DNA of 62,179 bases from Alistipes sp. (GCA_017408825.1 JAFQTX010000040.1:1-62179); one strand, 5' to 3'. Counted from the stretch's first letter, positions 15,714-24,317 are shown. The notes: a model not told the origin generated them from the sequence alone. Numbers and translations: made by a program.

Positions 15714-17393
15714 TTAATACTTAAATGAGCTGCCGCCGATAAACTCACGCAGCAGCGATGTTGGTGGTATCTCGTCGGGCGAGATTGGGACAAAGTTGTC
15801 CAAGAACTTAAGCATGCGCTTAGCCTCAGCATACTCCTCGGCCGTGTCAGGCACTTCGAGCAACACGGGCTCGGCCAAAGCACGGAGTACAGAGATCTCA
15901 TAGAAGAGCGACGAGTTAAACATCACATCGGCATTCTCCTGATAGGGGAAGATATGTTTCTCCTCGCCATGGCGCACCGAGGGCCACATACTGAGCGTGC
16001 GCAGAGCATTGTTGCCTCGTGTGGCATTATCACGTATTGTACGGCGCAACATACGGTTGTCAGAGGTTGGGATACGTGAGAAGTTATCCATAGCCACCGA
16101 CGTGAAACACGAGATATAGATCTTAAACTTCAGACCATCGGCCACACTTGGCGTAAGGCGTGGATTGAGAGCGTGAATACCCTCAAGGATAAGTATCGAG
16201 CGGTCGGTGAGCTTCAGAGGCTTATCGTGCCACTGTCGCTTGCCCGAGATAAAGTCGTAGCGTGGGATCTCCACACTCTCGCCCTCCGACAGACGACGCA
16301 GGTGGTCGTTAAGCGTTGCGAGGTCGATAGCCTCGAGTGCCTCAAAGTCGGGCTTGCCACTCTCGTCCAGCGGGGTCTTATCTCTCTCTACAAAGTAGTC
16401 ATCAAGGGCGATGAGCACAGGGTCATAGCCACGTACACGCAGCTGCACACCAAGACGCTTCGAGAATGTTGTCTTGCCGCTCGACGAAGGACCTGAGATA
16501 AGCGTCATACGCACACCACGTTCCCTATTAGCCTTAGCGATAGAGCTGGCGATGTTCGAGATCTTAATCTCGTGGAAGGCCTCGGCAATCTTGATAAGCT
16601 CCGAGCTATCCCCCTCGACAATACGACGATTAAGGTCGCCAACCGTAGGCACACCCATAATATCTATCCACTGCTGATACTCGTGAAAGATATCAAACAT
16701 CTTATCAAGCTTGATGTCGGCACTCACCCTCTCGGGATTTGTGCGCTCGGGGAGTGCTACATAGAGGCCATTGTAGTAGCGCACCACGTCGAACCTATCG
16801 ACATACGACGAGTCGGGAGCCAGCGGACCATAGAAATATCCTGGCATCGTACCGAGGTAGTTTATCGTGCTATACAACTGCGGACGTGTACGTAGCAGCT
16901 CTACACGGTCATCGAAATCGTATTTCTCGTACTCGGCAATAACCTCCTCGGTAGGTCGCTTTGTACGACGAATGGGCAGCGCTTGACTCACAATCTCATG
17001 CATCTTGCGCTTTAGAGCCTCGATCTCTACATCCGACAGAAGCTGCTTGCTATCGAACTCGGCATAGAAGCCGCTACCCAACGAGTGGCGTATGCGCAGT
17101 TTATCTTCGGGAAAGAGCTCCAGCGTGGCCATCTGCATCACGAACGAGAGTGTGCGCTGATAGACACGATAGCCCTCGAAGTGGCGCACATCGAAGAACT
17201 CAACGGTGATAGGTTTATATATCTTATAGCTTAGATCCTTATATGAATTATTTACACGAGCAGCGAGGATAGGATAGGCTCTCTCGAACTCCAAATCAGA
17301 CAACAGCTCGGCAAGCGAAGTGCCGAACTCAACACTTAGGCATTTGTCCACATTCAGACAACGCACCTCAACGAAATGCTCTCTTTTATCCAT
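15714..17393 (-). CDS. TGS-domain nucleoside (uridine-type) kinase
   Basis: This 559-residue fusion is typical of Bacteroidetes. A TGS domain (about 1-65) and a threonyl-tRNA-synthetase-like second domain (FEGYRVYQRTLSFVM, about 70-190) precede a P-loop kinase with Walker A GPSSSGKTTFSKRL (about residue 295). That kinase also has ALDDYFVERDKTP and an ILEGIHALNP strand like uridine kinases and phosphoribulokinases. It should phosphorylate a nucleoside, but the substrate cannot be read from sequence. It is transcribed divergently from the 5'-nucleotidase gene. Confidence 0.88.
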   Translation of the reverse strand: MDKREHFVEVRCLNVDKCLSVEFGTSLAELLSDLEFERAYPILAARVNNSYKDLSYKIYKPITVEFFDVRHFEGYRVYQRTLSFVMQMATLELFPEDKLRIRHSLGSGFYAEFDSKQLLSDVEIEALKRKMHEIVSQALPIRRTKRPTEEVIAEYEKYDFDDRVELLRTRPQLYSTINYLGTMPGYFYGPLAPDSSYVDRFDVVRYYNGLYVALPERTNPERVSADIKLDKMFDIFHEYQQWIDIMGVPTVGDLNRRIVEGDSSELIKIAEAFHEIKISNIASSIAKANRERGVRMTLISGPSSSGKTTFSKRLGVQLRVRGYDPVLIALDDYFVERDKTPLDESGKPDFEALEAIDLATLNDHLRRLSEGESVEIPRYDFISGKRQWHDKPLKLTDRSILILEGIHALNPRLTPSVADGLKFKIYISCFTSVAMDNFSRIPTSDNRMLRRTIRDNATRGNNALRTLSMWPSVRHGEEKHIFPYQENADVMFNSSLFYEISVLRALAEPVLLEVPDTAEEYAEAKRMLKFLDNFVPISPDEIPPTSLLREFIGGSSFKY

Positions 17394-17431
17394 ATTTCAT
17401 AAAATAGTTCGTAAAGATAATGATTTTTTTG

Positions 17432-17439
17432 TAATTTTG
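17432..17439 (+). promoter_or_regulatory. Candidate -7 box for the 5'-nucleotidase/rnhB unit
   Basis: TAATTTTG fits TAnnTTTG and lies 22 bp before the start codon at 17462. The -33 element is poor (TTCG at 17408-17411). Confidence 0.45.
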
Positions 17440-17461
17440 TTGCAATTAAAACGAATAAGTT

Positions 17462-18952
17462 ATGCGAAAATTTTTCTTTCTTGGTCTTTTTTCACTCCTT
17501 TTGCTCACCAGTTGTGGCTCAAAGGAGCAAGCCGCAGGTAGCTCGAACAACGCTGAGAGCACAATATACATCATATCGACGAACGATATGCACGCATCAA
17601 TAGATGCGTTTCCCGAGCTCGCCACGCTCATCAACGAGTATGAACGCCGTGGCGAGGTGGTTGTTGTAGACTCGGGCGACCGTGTAACAGGTAACGCCTA
17701 TGTCGATGACGCAGAGCCTACCGGCATGCCCATCATCGAACTTATGAATAGAGTTGGCTACGACGTCGTAACCTTAGGCAATCACGAGTTCGACAAGGGT
17801 CTTGACGCCCTCAAAACTATGGTCACAGGGTCTAAGTTTAAGTGGGTGTGCGCCAATGTCACAACGACAGAGGGCAAACAGCTCTTCGACCAATACGCCA
17901 CACTCGATATTGACGGCGTAAAACTCGGCTTTGCAGGCATTGTCGATACCGACAGCGATGGATATCCTCTCGGCAACAAATCTGTATATCAGGATCTTAA
18001 GTTTGAAAACGACATCGACTGCGCCAAACGTATCATCCAGAAGATAGCCGAGAACCACGACTTCGTAGTGCTGCTATCGCATATGGGTCTTACGATGGAT
18101 AGCCGCCTCGCAGAGCGTAGCAACAAGTGTGACTGGATAGCTGGCGGACATAGCCACGATCGCATATGCGAGAGACGTGGCACAATGCAGATATCGCAGA
18201 ATAATAAGGACCTGCGCTTTGTAACCGTAGCCAAGCTCGCCATCAACGACGGCGAGATTACTGCCGTAGAGTATGAGCAGGTTGATATGTCTAAGATTGA
18301 GGAGGATAGCGCCACTCGCAACCTTGTTGATAGCATTAAACTTGCCGACCCAAAGCTCAACGAGGTGATAGCAAGGGCTAATAAGGCCGCAACACGCGAT
18401 GGCGTAGCAAACCTCAGCGTCGAGTCGCTTATGGAGTACCCCTACGAGGGAGGGTTTAAGCCCGAGGTGTGTTTCTACCACTATGGCGGTGTGCGTCTTT
18501 CGTCACTGGCCGAGGGCGATGTGCGCCGTGTAGAGATTCTCAACAACGACCCATTCCTCTCGACAATATATATTGGAGCGATGACAGGTGCTGAGATACG
18601 CAAATTTATCCTCGACAAGTATAATAGCGGAACGGCCGAGAAGCCAGACAAAGAGTCGCACTACCCATACTTCCGCTCCAACATCCCCTACCAGCTCGTA
18701 CTCGACACCGAGCCTGCCGAAGCACCCGACGCCAAGGATATTCGCTGGGAGCTTGACGATGAGCGTAGCTACCGTGTTGCAATGTGCAACTATATTGCCG
18801 AGAGCTACATCGACAAAACATTGGTAGCCAACAAGCTACACGACACCAAAGTATTAGTTCGTGAGGCTATGCTGCGCCACATCACACAGTTTGGCGACAG
18901 GGGCTACACCCCTAACAACAACATCTTCCAGACCGAGATAAAGGGCGAGTAG
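17462..18952 (+). CDS. 5'-nucleotidase / UDP-sugar hydrolase family lipoprotein
   Basis: A lipoprotein signal MRKFFFLGLFSLLLLTSC is followed by a metallophosphatase domain. Its metal-binding motifs are STNDMHASID, GDRVTGNAY, LGNHEFDKG and GGHSHD. A 5_nucleotid_C domain supplies the substrate-specificity half (from about residue 285). Such enzymes hydrolyse extracytoplasmic nucleotides to nucleosides for uptake. The usual DxH motif appears here as NDMH, with Asp and His retained. rnhB follows after one base, so the two are cotranscribed. Confidence 0.9.
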   Translation: MRKFFFLGLFSLLLLTSCGSKEQAAGSSNNAESTIYIISTNDMHASIDAFPELATLINEYERRGEVVVVDSGDRVTGNAYVDDAEPTGMPIIELMNRVGYDVVTLGNHEFDKGLDALKTMVTGSKFKWVCANVTTTEGKQLFDQYATLDIDGVKLGFAGIVDTDSDGYPLGNKSVYQDLKFENDIDCAKRIIQKIAENHDFVVLLSHMGLTMDSRLAERSNKCDWIAGGHSHDRICERRGTMQISQNNKDLRFVTVAKLAINDGEITAVEYEQVDMSKIEEDSATRNLVDSIKLADPKLNEVIARANKAATRDGVANLSVESLMEYPYEGGFKPEVCFYHYGGVRLSSLAEGDVRRVEILNNDPFLSTIYIGAMTGAEIRKFILDKYNSGTAEKPDKESHYPYFRSNIPYQLVLDTEPAEAPDAKDIRWELDDERSYRVAMCNYIAESYIDKTLVANKLHDTKVLVREAMLRHITQFGDRGYTPNNNIFQTEIKGE

Positions 18953-18953
18953 T

Positions 18954-19550
18954 ATGCTACCAACAACCTTCCAACAGAGGCTCCTCGAGGCGGGCTGCGA
19001 CGAGGCGGGGCGTGGATGCCTCGCAGGCTCAGTGTTCGCTGCTGCGGTAATCCTGCCGCACGACTTTCACCACCCACTGCTCAACGACTCGAAGCAGATG
19101 ACCGAGCGTAGGCGCAACCTGCTACGTGACATCATCGAACGTGAGGCCCTGGCATGGAGCGTGCAGGAGGTGACGGCCGAGCGTATCGACCAGATAAACA
19201 TCCTTAACGCCTCGATCGAGGGTATGAACCTTGCACTCAAGGCCTTGAGCATACGCCCTGAGTATATCGTCGTCGATGGCAACCGCTTCAAAACAGAGCT
19301 CGACATACCCTACCGCACCATAGTTAAGGGTGACGGCAAGTATGCCAACATAGCTGCCGCCTCGGTGCTTGCCAAGACCCACCGTGACGAGTATATGCTA
19401 CGCCTCGCCGAGGAGTATCCAGCCTATGGCTGGGCAAAGAACAAGGGCTACCCTACACGTGAGCACCGCATAGCCATACGAGACTATGGCCTCACACCCT
19501 ATCACCGCCTTACGTTCAACGCCTCACCCGAGCAACTCGAGCTCTTTTAG
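18954..19550 (+). CDS. rnhB: Ribonuclease HII
   Basis: This 198-residue protein has the catalytic opening CDEAGRGCLAGSV (Asp-Glu pair at residues 16-17), the LNDSKQMTERRR strand, the EYIVVDGNRF strand and YANIAAASVLAKTHRDEYM. The enzyme nicks RNA in RNA-DNA hybrids, including single ribonucleotides. The ATG lies one base after the stop of the preceding lipoprotein gene, indicating coupled translation. Confidence 0.96.
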   Translation: MLPTTFQQRLLEAGCDEAGRGCLAGSVFAAAVILPHDFHHPLLNDSKQMTERRRNLLRDIIEREALAWSVQEVTAERIDQINILNASIEGMNLALKALSIRPEYIVVDGNRFKTELDIPYRTIVKGDGKYANIAAASVLAKTHRDEYMLRLAEEYPAYGWAKNKGYPTREHRIAIRDYGLTPYHRLTFNASPEQLELF

Positions 19551-19587
19551 CCGAGAGCAACGATTTGGCACACTTTATGCCATAAAA

Positions 19588-19619
19588 TTTTGCTATTTCA
19601 AAAAATTGGACTACCTTTG
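19588..19619 (+). promoter_or_regulatory. greA promoter
   Basis: TTTTG (19588-19592), 19 bp, TACCTTTG (19612-19619) is a textbook Bacteroidetes promoter. The predicted transcription start near 19626 leaves a leader of about 90 nt before greA. A TGGCAC-ACTTT-ATGC sequence (19566-19580) just upstream resembles a sigma-54 site with one mismatch. Confidence 0.85.
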
Positions 19620-19635
19620 TAGTGCTTTTTGAAAG

Positions 19636-19677
19636 GGGTTCTAATCTCACAAGGATTGGAATTCATTATTTTTTTAT
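19636..19677 (+). promoter_or_regulatory. Terminator-like hairpin in the greA leader
   Basis: GTTCTAATC (19638-19646) pairs with GATTGGAAT (19654-19662) through nine pairs, two of them G-U, and two more pairs extend the base. A T-rich run (19666-19675) follows directly. It lies inside the greA 5' leader, about 40 nt before the start codon, so it could end transcripts early and release a short leader RNA. Confidence 0.5.
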
Positions 19678-19714
19678 GCTTACCCGAAAATTAAGAGATT
19701 AAAAATATAGAACT

Positions 19715-20191
19715 ATGAGCAACGAAATTATCTATCTTACAGCCGAGGGAATGAATAAGCTCAAGGAGGAGCTTAACCATATGCTCTCTGTGGAGCGTCC
19801 AGCAGCTGCAGCAGCTATTGCCGAGGCTCGAGACAAGGGCGACCTCTCGGAGAACGCTGAGTACGACGCAGCACGTGAGGCACAGGGCCTTCTCGAGATG
19901 CGCATAGCACAGCTCGAGCATACACTATCTAAGGCACGCATCATCGACGAGACAAAGATCGACACCTCTAAGGTACAGATCCTCAGCCGTGTGAAACTTC
20001 TCAACCACAATGTTAAGCGAGAGGTGGAGTACACAATCGTGTCGGAGAATGAGGCAAACCTACGTGAGGGCAAGCTCGCCATCGGCACCCCTATTGCCAA
20101 GGCTCTACTTGGCAAGAAGGCAGGCGAGATTGTCGAGGTTCAGGTGCCAGCAGGCACTCTCAAGCTCGAGATTTTGGACATCTCGATCTAA
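19715..20191 (+). CDS. greA: Transcription elongation factor GreA
   Basis: This 158-residue, full-length protein has an N-terminal coiled-coil domain (MSNEIIYLTAEGMNKLKEELNHML, then RDKGDLSENAEYDAAREAQ with the acidic tip residues that reach the polymerase active site). The C-terminal FKBP-like domain includes IGTPIAKALLGKKAGE. It rescues backtracked RNA polymerase by stimulating transcript cleavage. It has its own promoter, a structured leader, and a very strong terminator. Confidence 0.97.
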   Translation: MSNEIIYLTAEGMNKLKEELNHMLSVERPAAAAAIAEARDKGDLSENAEYDAAREAQGLLEMRIAQLEHTLSKARIIDETKIDTSKVQILSRVKLLNHNVKREVEYTIVSENEANLREGKLAIGTPIAKALLGKKAGEIVEVQVPAGTLKLEILDISI

Positions 20192-20202
20192 GAGCCAAAC
20201 AC

Positions 20203-20243
20203 AATAATATGGGATGTCCACGTCGGACATCCCATATTATTAT
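20203..20243 (+). terminator. greA terminator
   Basis: A perfect 17-bp stem (20203-20219 with 20225-20241, AATAATATGGGATGTCC and its complement) closes a 5-nt loop and is followed by a T-rich tail. The stem is unusually long and fully symmetrical. Confidence 0.85.
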
Positions 20244-20261
20244 CTCCCCAAGGGCCTAAAA

Positions 20262-20438
20262 CCGAGGGAGGGTAAGGAGAGTAAGGGGACAAGGAGAACA
20301 AGGGGTGCAAGGAGAGGAGAGGACGTAGAGAGGGTGAGAGATTAGAGAGATTAGAGAAATTAGGGAAGTTAAGGAAATATAATCACTAAATTCCCTAAAT
20401 TCATTAAACTCATTAAACTCACTAAATTCCCTACCCCC
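20262..20438. repeat. Purine-rich arm and pyrimidine-rich arm in 9-bp units
   Basis: The left part (20262-20376) is almost pure A/G in roughly 9-bp steps, for example ATTAGAGAG, ATTAGAGAA and ATTAGGGAA at 20341-20367. The right part holds ACTAAATTC, CCTAAATTC, ATTAAACTC twice and ACTAAATTC (20385-20429), largely complementary to it. The architecture is the same as the other 9-mer elements, although the sequence differs. It lies between convergent greA and the gene at 20491; no gene is present in 20244-20490. Confidence 0.75.
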
Positions 20439-20490
20439 AAAAACCGCCCCATCTTACCACTCACACTTCGCATAACGGCAAAGCGGCCTG

Positions 20491-20880
20491 TTATGCAAGC
20501 TCTATGACGATGTTTTCGCCAGACCACTGGCTAATCATATGACGTCGATTATAGACAACCTCGTCACCATGGCTGATGGTCACGTGAAGCTCAAAGTCGG
20601 GAGTCTCGCTCATAATACGTGATTGAGGCAAGGTATTAGGCAGCACATAGATGATAAGGTGTAGCGCATCACCCTCCTCGCCACCAAGCTCGATATAGCG
20701 CTGAGGAACATACCCCTCGGGAGGAGCCGTGAGATTGCTACCCACAGGAGCCACCTCGTTATAGTGTTGAAGGTAGGAGCGACGCTCACCACGCAGCGTG
20801 ATCTCGCCCTGAATAGCGATATTATAGCGCCACAACTCCGCAAAATCGCACTCGATAAAGATGTTATAAGGTGCCATCAT
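20491..20880 (-). CDS. Hypothetical cytoplasmic protein
   Basis: This 129-residue protein without signal peptide or membrane segment begins MMAPYNIFIECDFAELWRYNIAIQGEITLRGERR. Strand-like alternation suggests a beta-rich fold. I do not recognise its family. It is divergent from the DUF177 gene and convergent with greA. Coding is supported by codon pattern and an open frame; the second Met (20875-20877) is an equally likely start. A weak -7 box (TATTTTTG, minus strand 20919-20926) precedes it. Confidence 0.7.
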   Translation of the reverse strand: MMAPYNIFIECDFAELWRYNIAIQGEITLRGERRSYLQHYNEVAPVGSNLTAPPEGYVPQRYIELGGEEGDALHLIIYVLPNTLPQSRIMSETPDFELHVTISHGDEVVYNRRHMISQWSGENIVIELA

Positions 20881-20933
20881 CTATGAAAATTATTGCTCAT
20901 AAACATAAAATTTCGATACAAAAATAATAATAA

Positions 20934-20965
20934 TTTGCAGATTTTAGTTTTTTGTCGTAAATTTG
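20934..20965 (+). promoter_or_regulatory. Promoter of the DUF177-rpmF-plsX unit
   Basis: TTTG (20934-20937), 20 bp, TAAATTTG (20958-20965). The -7 box overlaps an upstream in-frame start at 20963, which is therefore rejected for the DUF177 gene. Confidence 0.75.
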
Positions 20966-20983
20966 CAAGCTATTTATGCTGAA

Positions 20984-21550
20984 ATGGAGCAGATTAGACT
21001 ATACGAAATAGCCTACAAAGGGCTAAAAAATGGCAGCTACGACTTTGATTTTCAGGTAGATGACTCACTATTTGAGGCATACGACCGTGTGGAGATTAAG
21101 TCGGGCAACTGTCAGGCACACGTAAACCTGAAGCGTAGCGAGACAATGCTCGAGCTAAGCGTGACAATCGCTGGCGAGGTAATTTGCGAGTGCGACCGCT
21201 GTCTTGATGACTGCTCGATAGATGTAGACTATGCTGGCGAGCTTGTAGTTAAGTTCTCAGACGAGATCGACGACTACGACGGCGAGGTAATGTGGATATC
21301 TCCATCAGAGGATATGCTAAACCTCACACAGTATATCTACGAGAGCATCGTGCTCTCACTACCCTACCGCCGTGTACACGAGGAGGGTGACTGCAACCCC
21401 GAGATGCTCGCACAGTTTACCCAGCTGAGCGAGGAGGAGTTCGAACAGCTCGAAGCCCAAGCCGAGGAGGAGGAGACAGTAACACTCGACGACCACAACC
21501 GCAGCATCCTCGAGGCCCTAAAGCAGAGCATGACCGAGAGCAACAAATAA
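20984..21550 (+). CDS. DUF177 (YceD-type) protein
   Basis: This 188-residue protein begins MEQIRLYEIAYKGLKNGSYDFDF and contains the family motif VICECDRCLDD (CxRC), with a strongly acidic C-terminal tail. YceD/DUF177 proteins are linked to 23S rRNA accumulation and almost always precede rpmF, as here (83 bp upstream). The exact biochemical role is not settled. The start is set by the promoter, whose -7 box ends at 20965. Confidence 0.9.
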   Translation: MEQIRLYEIAYKGLKNGSYDFDFQVDDSLFEAYDRVEIKSGNCQAHVNLKRSETMLELSVTIAGEVICECDRCLDDCSIDVDYAGELVVKFSDEIDDYDGEVMWISPSEDMLNLTQYIYESIVLSLPYRRVHEEGDCNPEMLAQFTQLSEEEFEQLEAQAEEEETVTLDDHNRSILEALKQSMTESNK

Positions 21551-21633
21551 GAAATAGAGCAAGTGCGCAGTTTATCCGTCAAGCGGCGACACAAGCTAAC
21601 ACGAAACATAAAACTTAAAAATTATATTGTAAG

Positions 21634-21819
21634 ATGGCACATCCTAAACACAAAGTTTCGTCTACACGACGCGACAAGAGAAGAACTCACTACAAGGCAG
21701 TAGTTCCTACTGTAGTAACTTGCTCGAACTGTGGTTCAGCAGTACTTTACCACCGCGTATGCCCAGAGTGCGGCTTCTATCGCGGTAAGCTCGCAATCGA
21801 GAAGAAGGCTGCTGAGTAG
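21634..21819 (+). CDS. rpmF: 50S ribosomal protein L32
   Basis: This 61-residue protein begins MAHPKHKVSSTRRDKRRTHYK and carries a four-cysteine zinc knuckle (CSNCGSAVLYHRVCPECG). It is the zinc-binding form of L32 in the large ribosomal subunit. It is placed between the DUF177 gene and plsX in the widely conserved order. Confidence 0.97.
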   Translation: MAHPKHKVSSTRRDKRRTHYKAVVPTVVTCSNCGSAVLYHRVCPECGFYRGKLAIEKKAAE

Positions 21820-21898
21820 TCTTCAAAACTAACAAAGGGCACACCGCGAAAGTGGTAGTGCTCTTTTTGTTTTTTGTAAAACCCAACACCAAGATATT

Positions 21899-22942
21899 AT
21901 GATTAAGATAGGTATCGACGCCATGGGTGGTGACTTTGCCCCTGAAGTTGCAATCGAGGGCGCAATATTATCGCTAAAGCATATCGCCAAAGATAGCCGC
22001 ATAGTGCTCTTCGGCGACCAGAAGCGCATCACAGAGCTACTTGAGAAGCACGGATGCCCAGCATCGAACTTCGACATCGTACCTACAACCGAGATAATCG
22101 AGATGGGCGACCACCCAGCAAAGGCCTTCGTATCGAAGAAGGATTCGAGCATCACAGTAGGCTTCCGCCACCTCGCCGAGGGAAAGATCGACGGCTTCGC
22201 AAGTGCCGGATCAACAGGCGCTATGATGGTGGGCTCAATGCAGGTGATCAAACCGGTGGAGGGCGTAATACGTCCCGTACTCGCAACACTCATACCTACG
22301 GTATCTGCCGAGAAGGGAATTCAGCGTGCCATACTCATGGACGTGGGACTCAACGTAGATGCTAAACCCGAGGTCCTGGCTCAGTATGGTCTACTGGGAT
22401 CAATATATGCTAAGTCGGCACTCGGCATGGAGAACCCACGTGTGGCGCTGCTCAACATCGGCGAGGAGGAGGGCAAGGGTAATGCCCAGGCCAAGGCAAC
22501 ATTCGACCTTATGAAGGCAGATGGTCGCTACAACTTTGTGGGCAATGTCGAGTCATCATACATCTTCACAGGTAAGATTGGCGATGTCGTTGTTGCCGAT
22601 GCCTTTGTGGGCAACAGCCTACTCAAGATGGCCGAGGCTCTATACCGCATCAACTTCCGCCTAAGCGGTGGCAAGCCTCGCTTTAAGAACTTCCTACGAC
22701 CACTGCTCGGCCGCATCGTCCCTAAGCTCTACTTCCAGAACGACTTCTGGGACGCAATGAATGCCGAGAGCGTAGGCGGTCTTCAGGTTATGGGCGTGAA
22801 TGCGCCTGTGATGATTGGCCACGGCAGCTCTTCGTCACGAGCTATATGCAGTATGATCCTATCAATGGAGCGAGACATCAAGAGTAACTTCCCAGCCAAG
22901 CTGCGTGAGGCTCTTAAGGATTCAGCATCTGCCAATGCCTAA
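21899..22942 (+). CDS. plsX: Phosphate acyltransferase PlsX
   Basis: This 347-residue protein has MIKIGIDAMGGDFAPE at the start, SAGSTGAMMVGSM and a C-terminal GVNAPVMIGHGSSSSRAI. PlsX makes acyl-phosphate from acyl-ACP for phospholipid synthesis. In many bacteria fabH follows directly; here the unit ends at a strong terminator after plsX and no fabH is in the window. Confidence 0.96.
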   Translation: MIKIGIDAMGGDFAPEVAIEGAILSLKHIAKDSRIVLFGDQKRITELLEKHGCPASNFDIVPTTEIIEMGDHPAKAFVSKKDSSITVGFRHLAEGKIDGFASAGSTGAMMVGSMQVIKPVEGVIRPVLATLIPTVSAEKGIQRAILMDVGLNVDAKPEVLAQYGLLGSIYAKSALGMENPRVALLNIGEEEGKGNAQAKATFDLMKADGRYNFVGNVESSYIFTGKIGDVVVADAFVGNSLLKMAEALYRINFRLSGGKPRFKNFLRPLLGRIVPKLYFQNDFWDAMNAESVGGLQVMGVNAPVMIGHGSSSSRAICSMILSMERDIKSNFPAKLREALKDSASANA

Positions 22943-22980
22943 TCCGAGTGAGGGGCAAGAGCCTTAAGTTAAGATATCAA

Positions 22981-23018
22981 AAATGAGTGAGAAACAGTTT
23001 GTTTCTCACTCATTTTTT
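22981..23018. terminator. Bidirectional terminator between plsX and the lipoprotein block
   Basis: A perfect 15-bp stem (AAATGAGTGAGAAAC 22981-22995 with GTTTCTCACTCATTT 23001-23015) is flanked by A-run and T-run. It can serve plsX on the plus strand and the lipoprotein gene ending at 23036 on the minus strand. Confidence 0.88.
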
Positions 23019-23035
23019 CTAATTACAACGCCTTA

Positions 23036-24208
23036 TTACCACTCAACGCTACTCTCATCATACAATGGTCCAGAGATGCTGGCAGTAGTAGTTGTTGTTG
23101 ATGTGCCACCTGTCTTGAAAGACTCCGACATATAGACCGCAGTGGTAGGGCCATTCTCAAAGCCCCAGACTACCACCCTGTAGCTCTCCACGCCATTGAG
23201 GCTAATGCCAAGGTCGGCATTTGTGAGCACCTGGCGGCCCCTAAATGTGCGATCGCTAATCTGCTGCTCTGACTCAGGCAAGATAGCACGAATAAGCTCG
23301 TTGTGGGAGGTATAAGCATCCAGCAGGGTTGTAGTCTCCACGGTCACGTAGTATGGATCGTCGTTGGTGGGCTCTACGGTAAACTCCACTGATGTGCTGT
23401 TCATCTGTCCGAGGGTGATAGTGAATGTATTAGCCGAAGCCTCAGGTGCTACGGTGCGGAACTCAGCAGTAGCAAGCGAGGCTGTCTGCTCGCCCGCATC
23501 GTTCATACCGAAGCAGTAGGCAACATACTCGCTATCCCACGTAGCATCATATATATGGTCTTGCTTAAGGTTGTACGACCTCTCGCCTGAGCACTGCTCT
23601 TGCTGCATATAGTGCTGCCAAGTAGTGTTGGTCTGCGTATCCTGATCCTTCTCGGCTGTAGACTGCCAGCCCTTAACCATATCATCAACCAACAGATCGG
23701 CACCATTCTTATACTTCTCGTCGAACACGGCCTTAGGCATAATACCGAGGATATACTCTACATCTACCGAGGGCGTTACAACAATATCGGCATTGTTCCA
23801 CTCGATATTCTCAACCTTGAGGGTGATTGTTGCTAACTCAGGCTCTGGGTCATCACCCTCAGTTGCCGCCTGCCTAATGGCCACACTCCTCTCCAAATCG
23901 CCATAGGTCACCTTAATGGCGGTCTCTCGTGCCTCGCCCTCGTTATTAGTAACGGTGAAGGTGATAGTCTCGGCTACGGCAAGGTCTGTTACCCACGTAG
24001 CAGCACACGTAGCCTCAACCGAGCTACCCTCAACGGCATTCTCAAGAGTGTAGTTAATCACGCCCACGCCACCCTCGGCCTTAAAGTCAATGGTGGTCTG
24101 GGTCACACTCAACACAGGATCTTTAACCTCAGGCGTTGGAATGGTCTCAAGCTCGCACACAACAAACACAAAGCTACATAGTAGTGATAGTATAAAAAGC
24201 TTTTTCAT
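23036..24208 (-). CDS. BACON-domain surface lipoprotein
   Basis: A signal MKKLFILSLLCSFVFVVC gives a likely lipid-modified Cys, although the lipobox (FVVC) is atypical. A BACON-type domain follows (about residues 30-120; FKAEGGVGVINYT, CAATWVTDL, VTYGDLERSVAIRQAA). Two fibronectin-like repeats (LKVENIEWNNADIVVTPS and ITLGQMNSTSVEFTVEP) come next, and the C-terminus is Thr/Ser-rich. BACON domains are thought to bind glycans or mucin; no catalytic motif is seen. It has its own candidate -7 box (24308-24315), separate from the five genes upstream. Confidence 0.85.
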   Translation of the reverse strand: MKKLFILSLLCSFVFVVCELETIPTPEVKDPVLSVTQTTIDFKAEGGVGVINYTLENAVEGSSVEATCAATWVTDLAVAETITFTVTNNEGEARETAIKVTYGDLERSVAIRQAATEGDDPEPELATITLKVENIEWNNADIVVTPSVDVEYILGIMPKAVFDEKYKNGADLLVDDMVKGWQSTAEKDQDTQTNTTWQHYMQQEQCSGERSYNLKQDHIYDATWDSEYVAYCFGMNDAGEQTASLATAEFRTVAPEASANTFTITLGQMNSTSVEFTVEPTNDDPYYVTVETTTLLDAYTSHNELIRAILPESEQQISDRTFRGRQVLTNADLGISLNGVESYRVVVWGFENGPTTAVYMSESFKTGGTSTTTTTASISGPLYDESSVEW

Positions 24209-24307
24209 AGTAAACTGATAAACATATTAGGGGTTAATCTATCTATGGAGGACAAATGTAGTATTGTTTTGGCAAAAAACCTAATATTTTAGGGACAAAG
24301 CGCAACA

Positions 24308-24315
24308 CAAAGGTA
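24308..24315 (-). promoter_or_regulatory. -7 box of the lipoprotein gene ending at 23036
   Basis: TACCTTTG on the minus strand. No convincing -33 element is present, since the preceding terminator hairpin (24329-24365) occupies that region. The leader would be about 95 nt. Confidence 0.45.
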
Positions 24316-24317
24316 GT

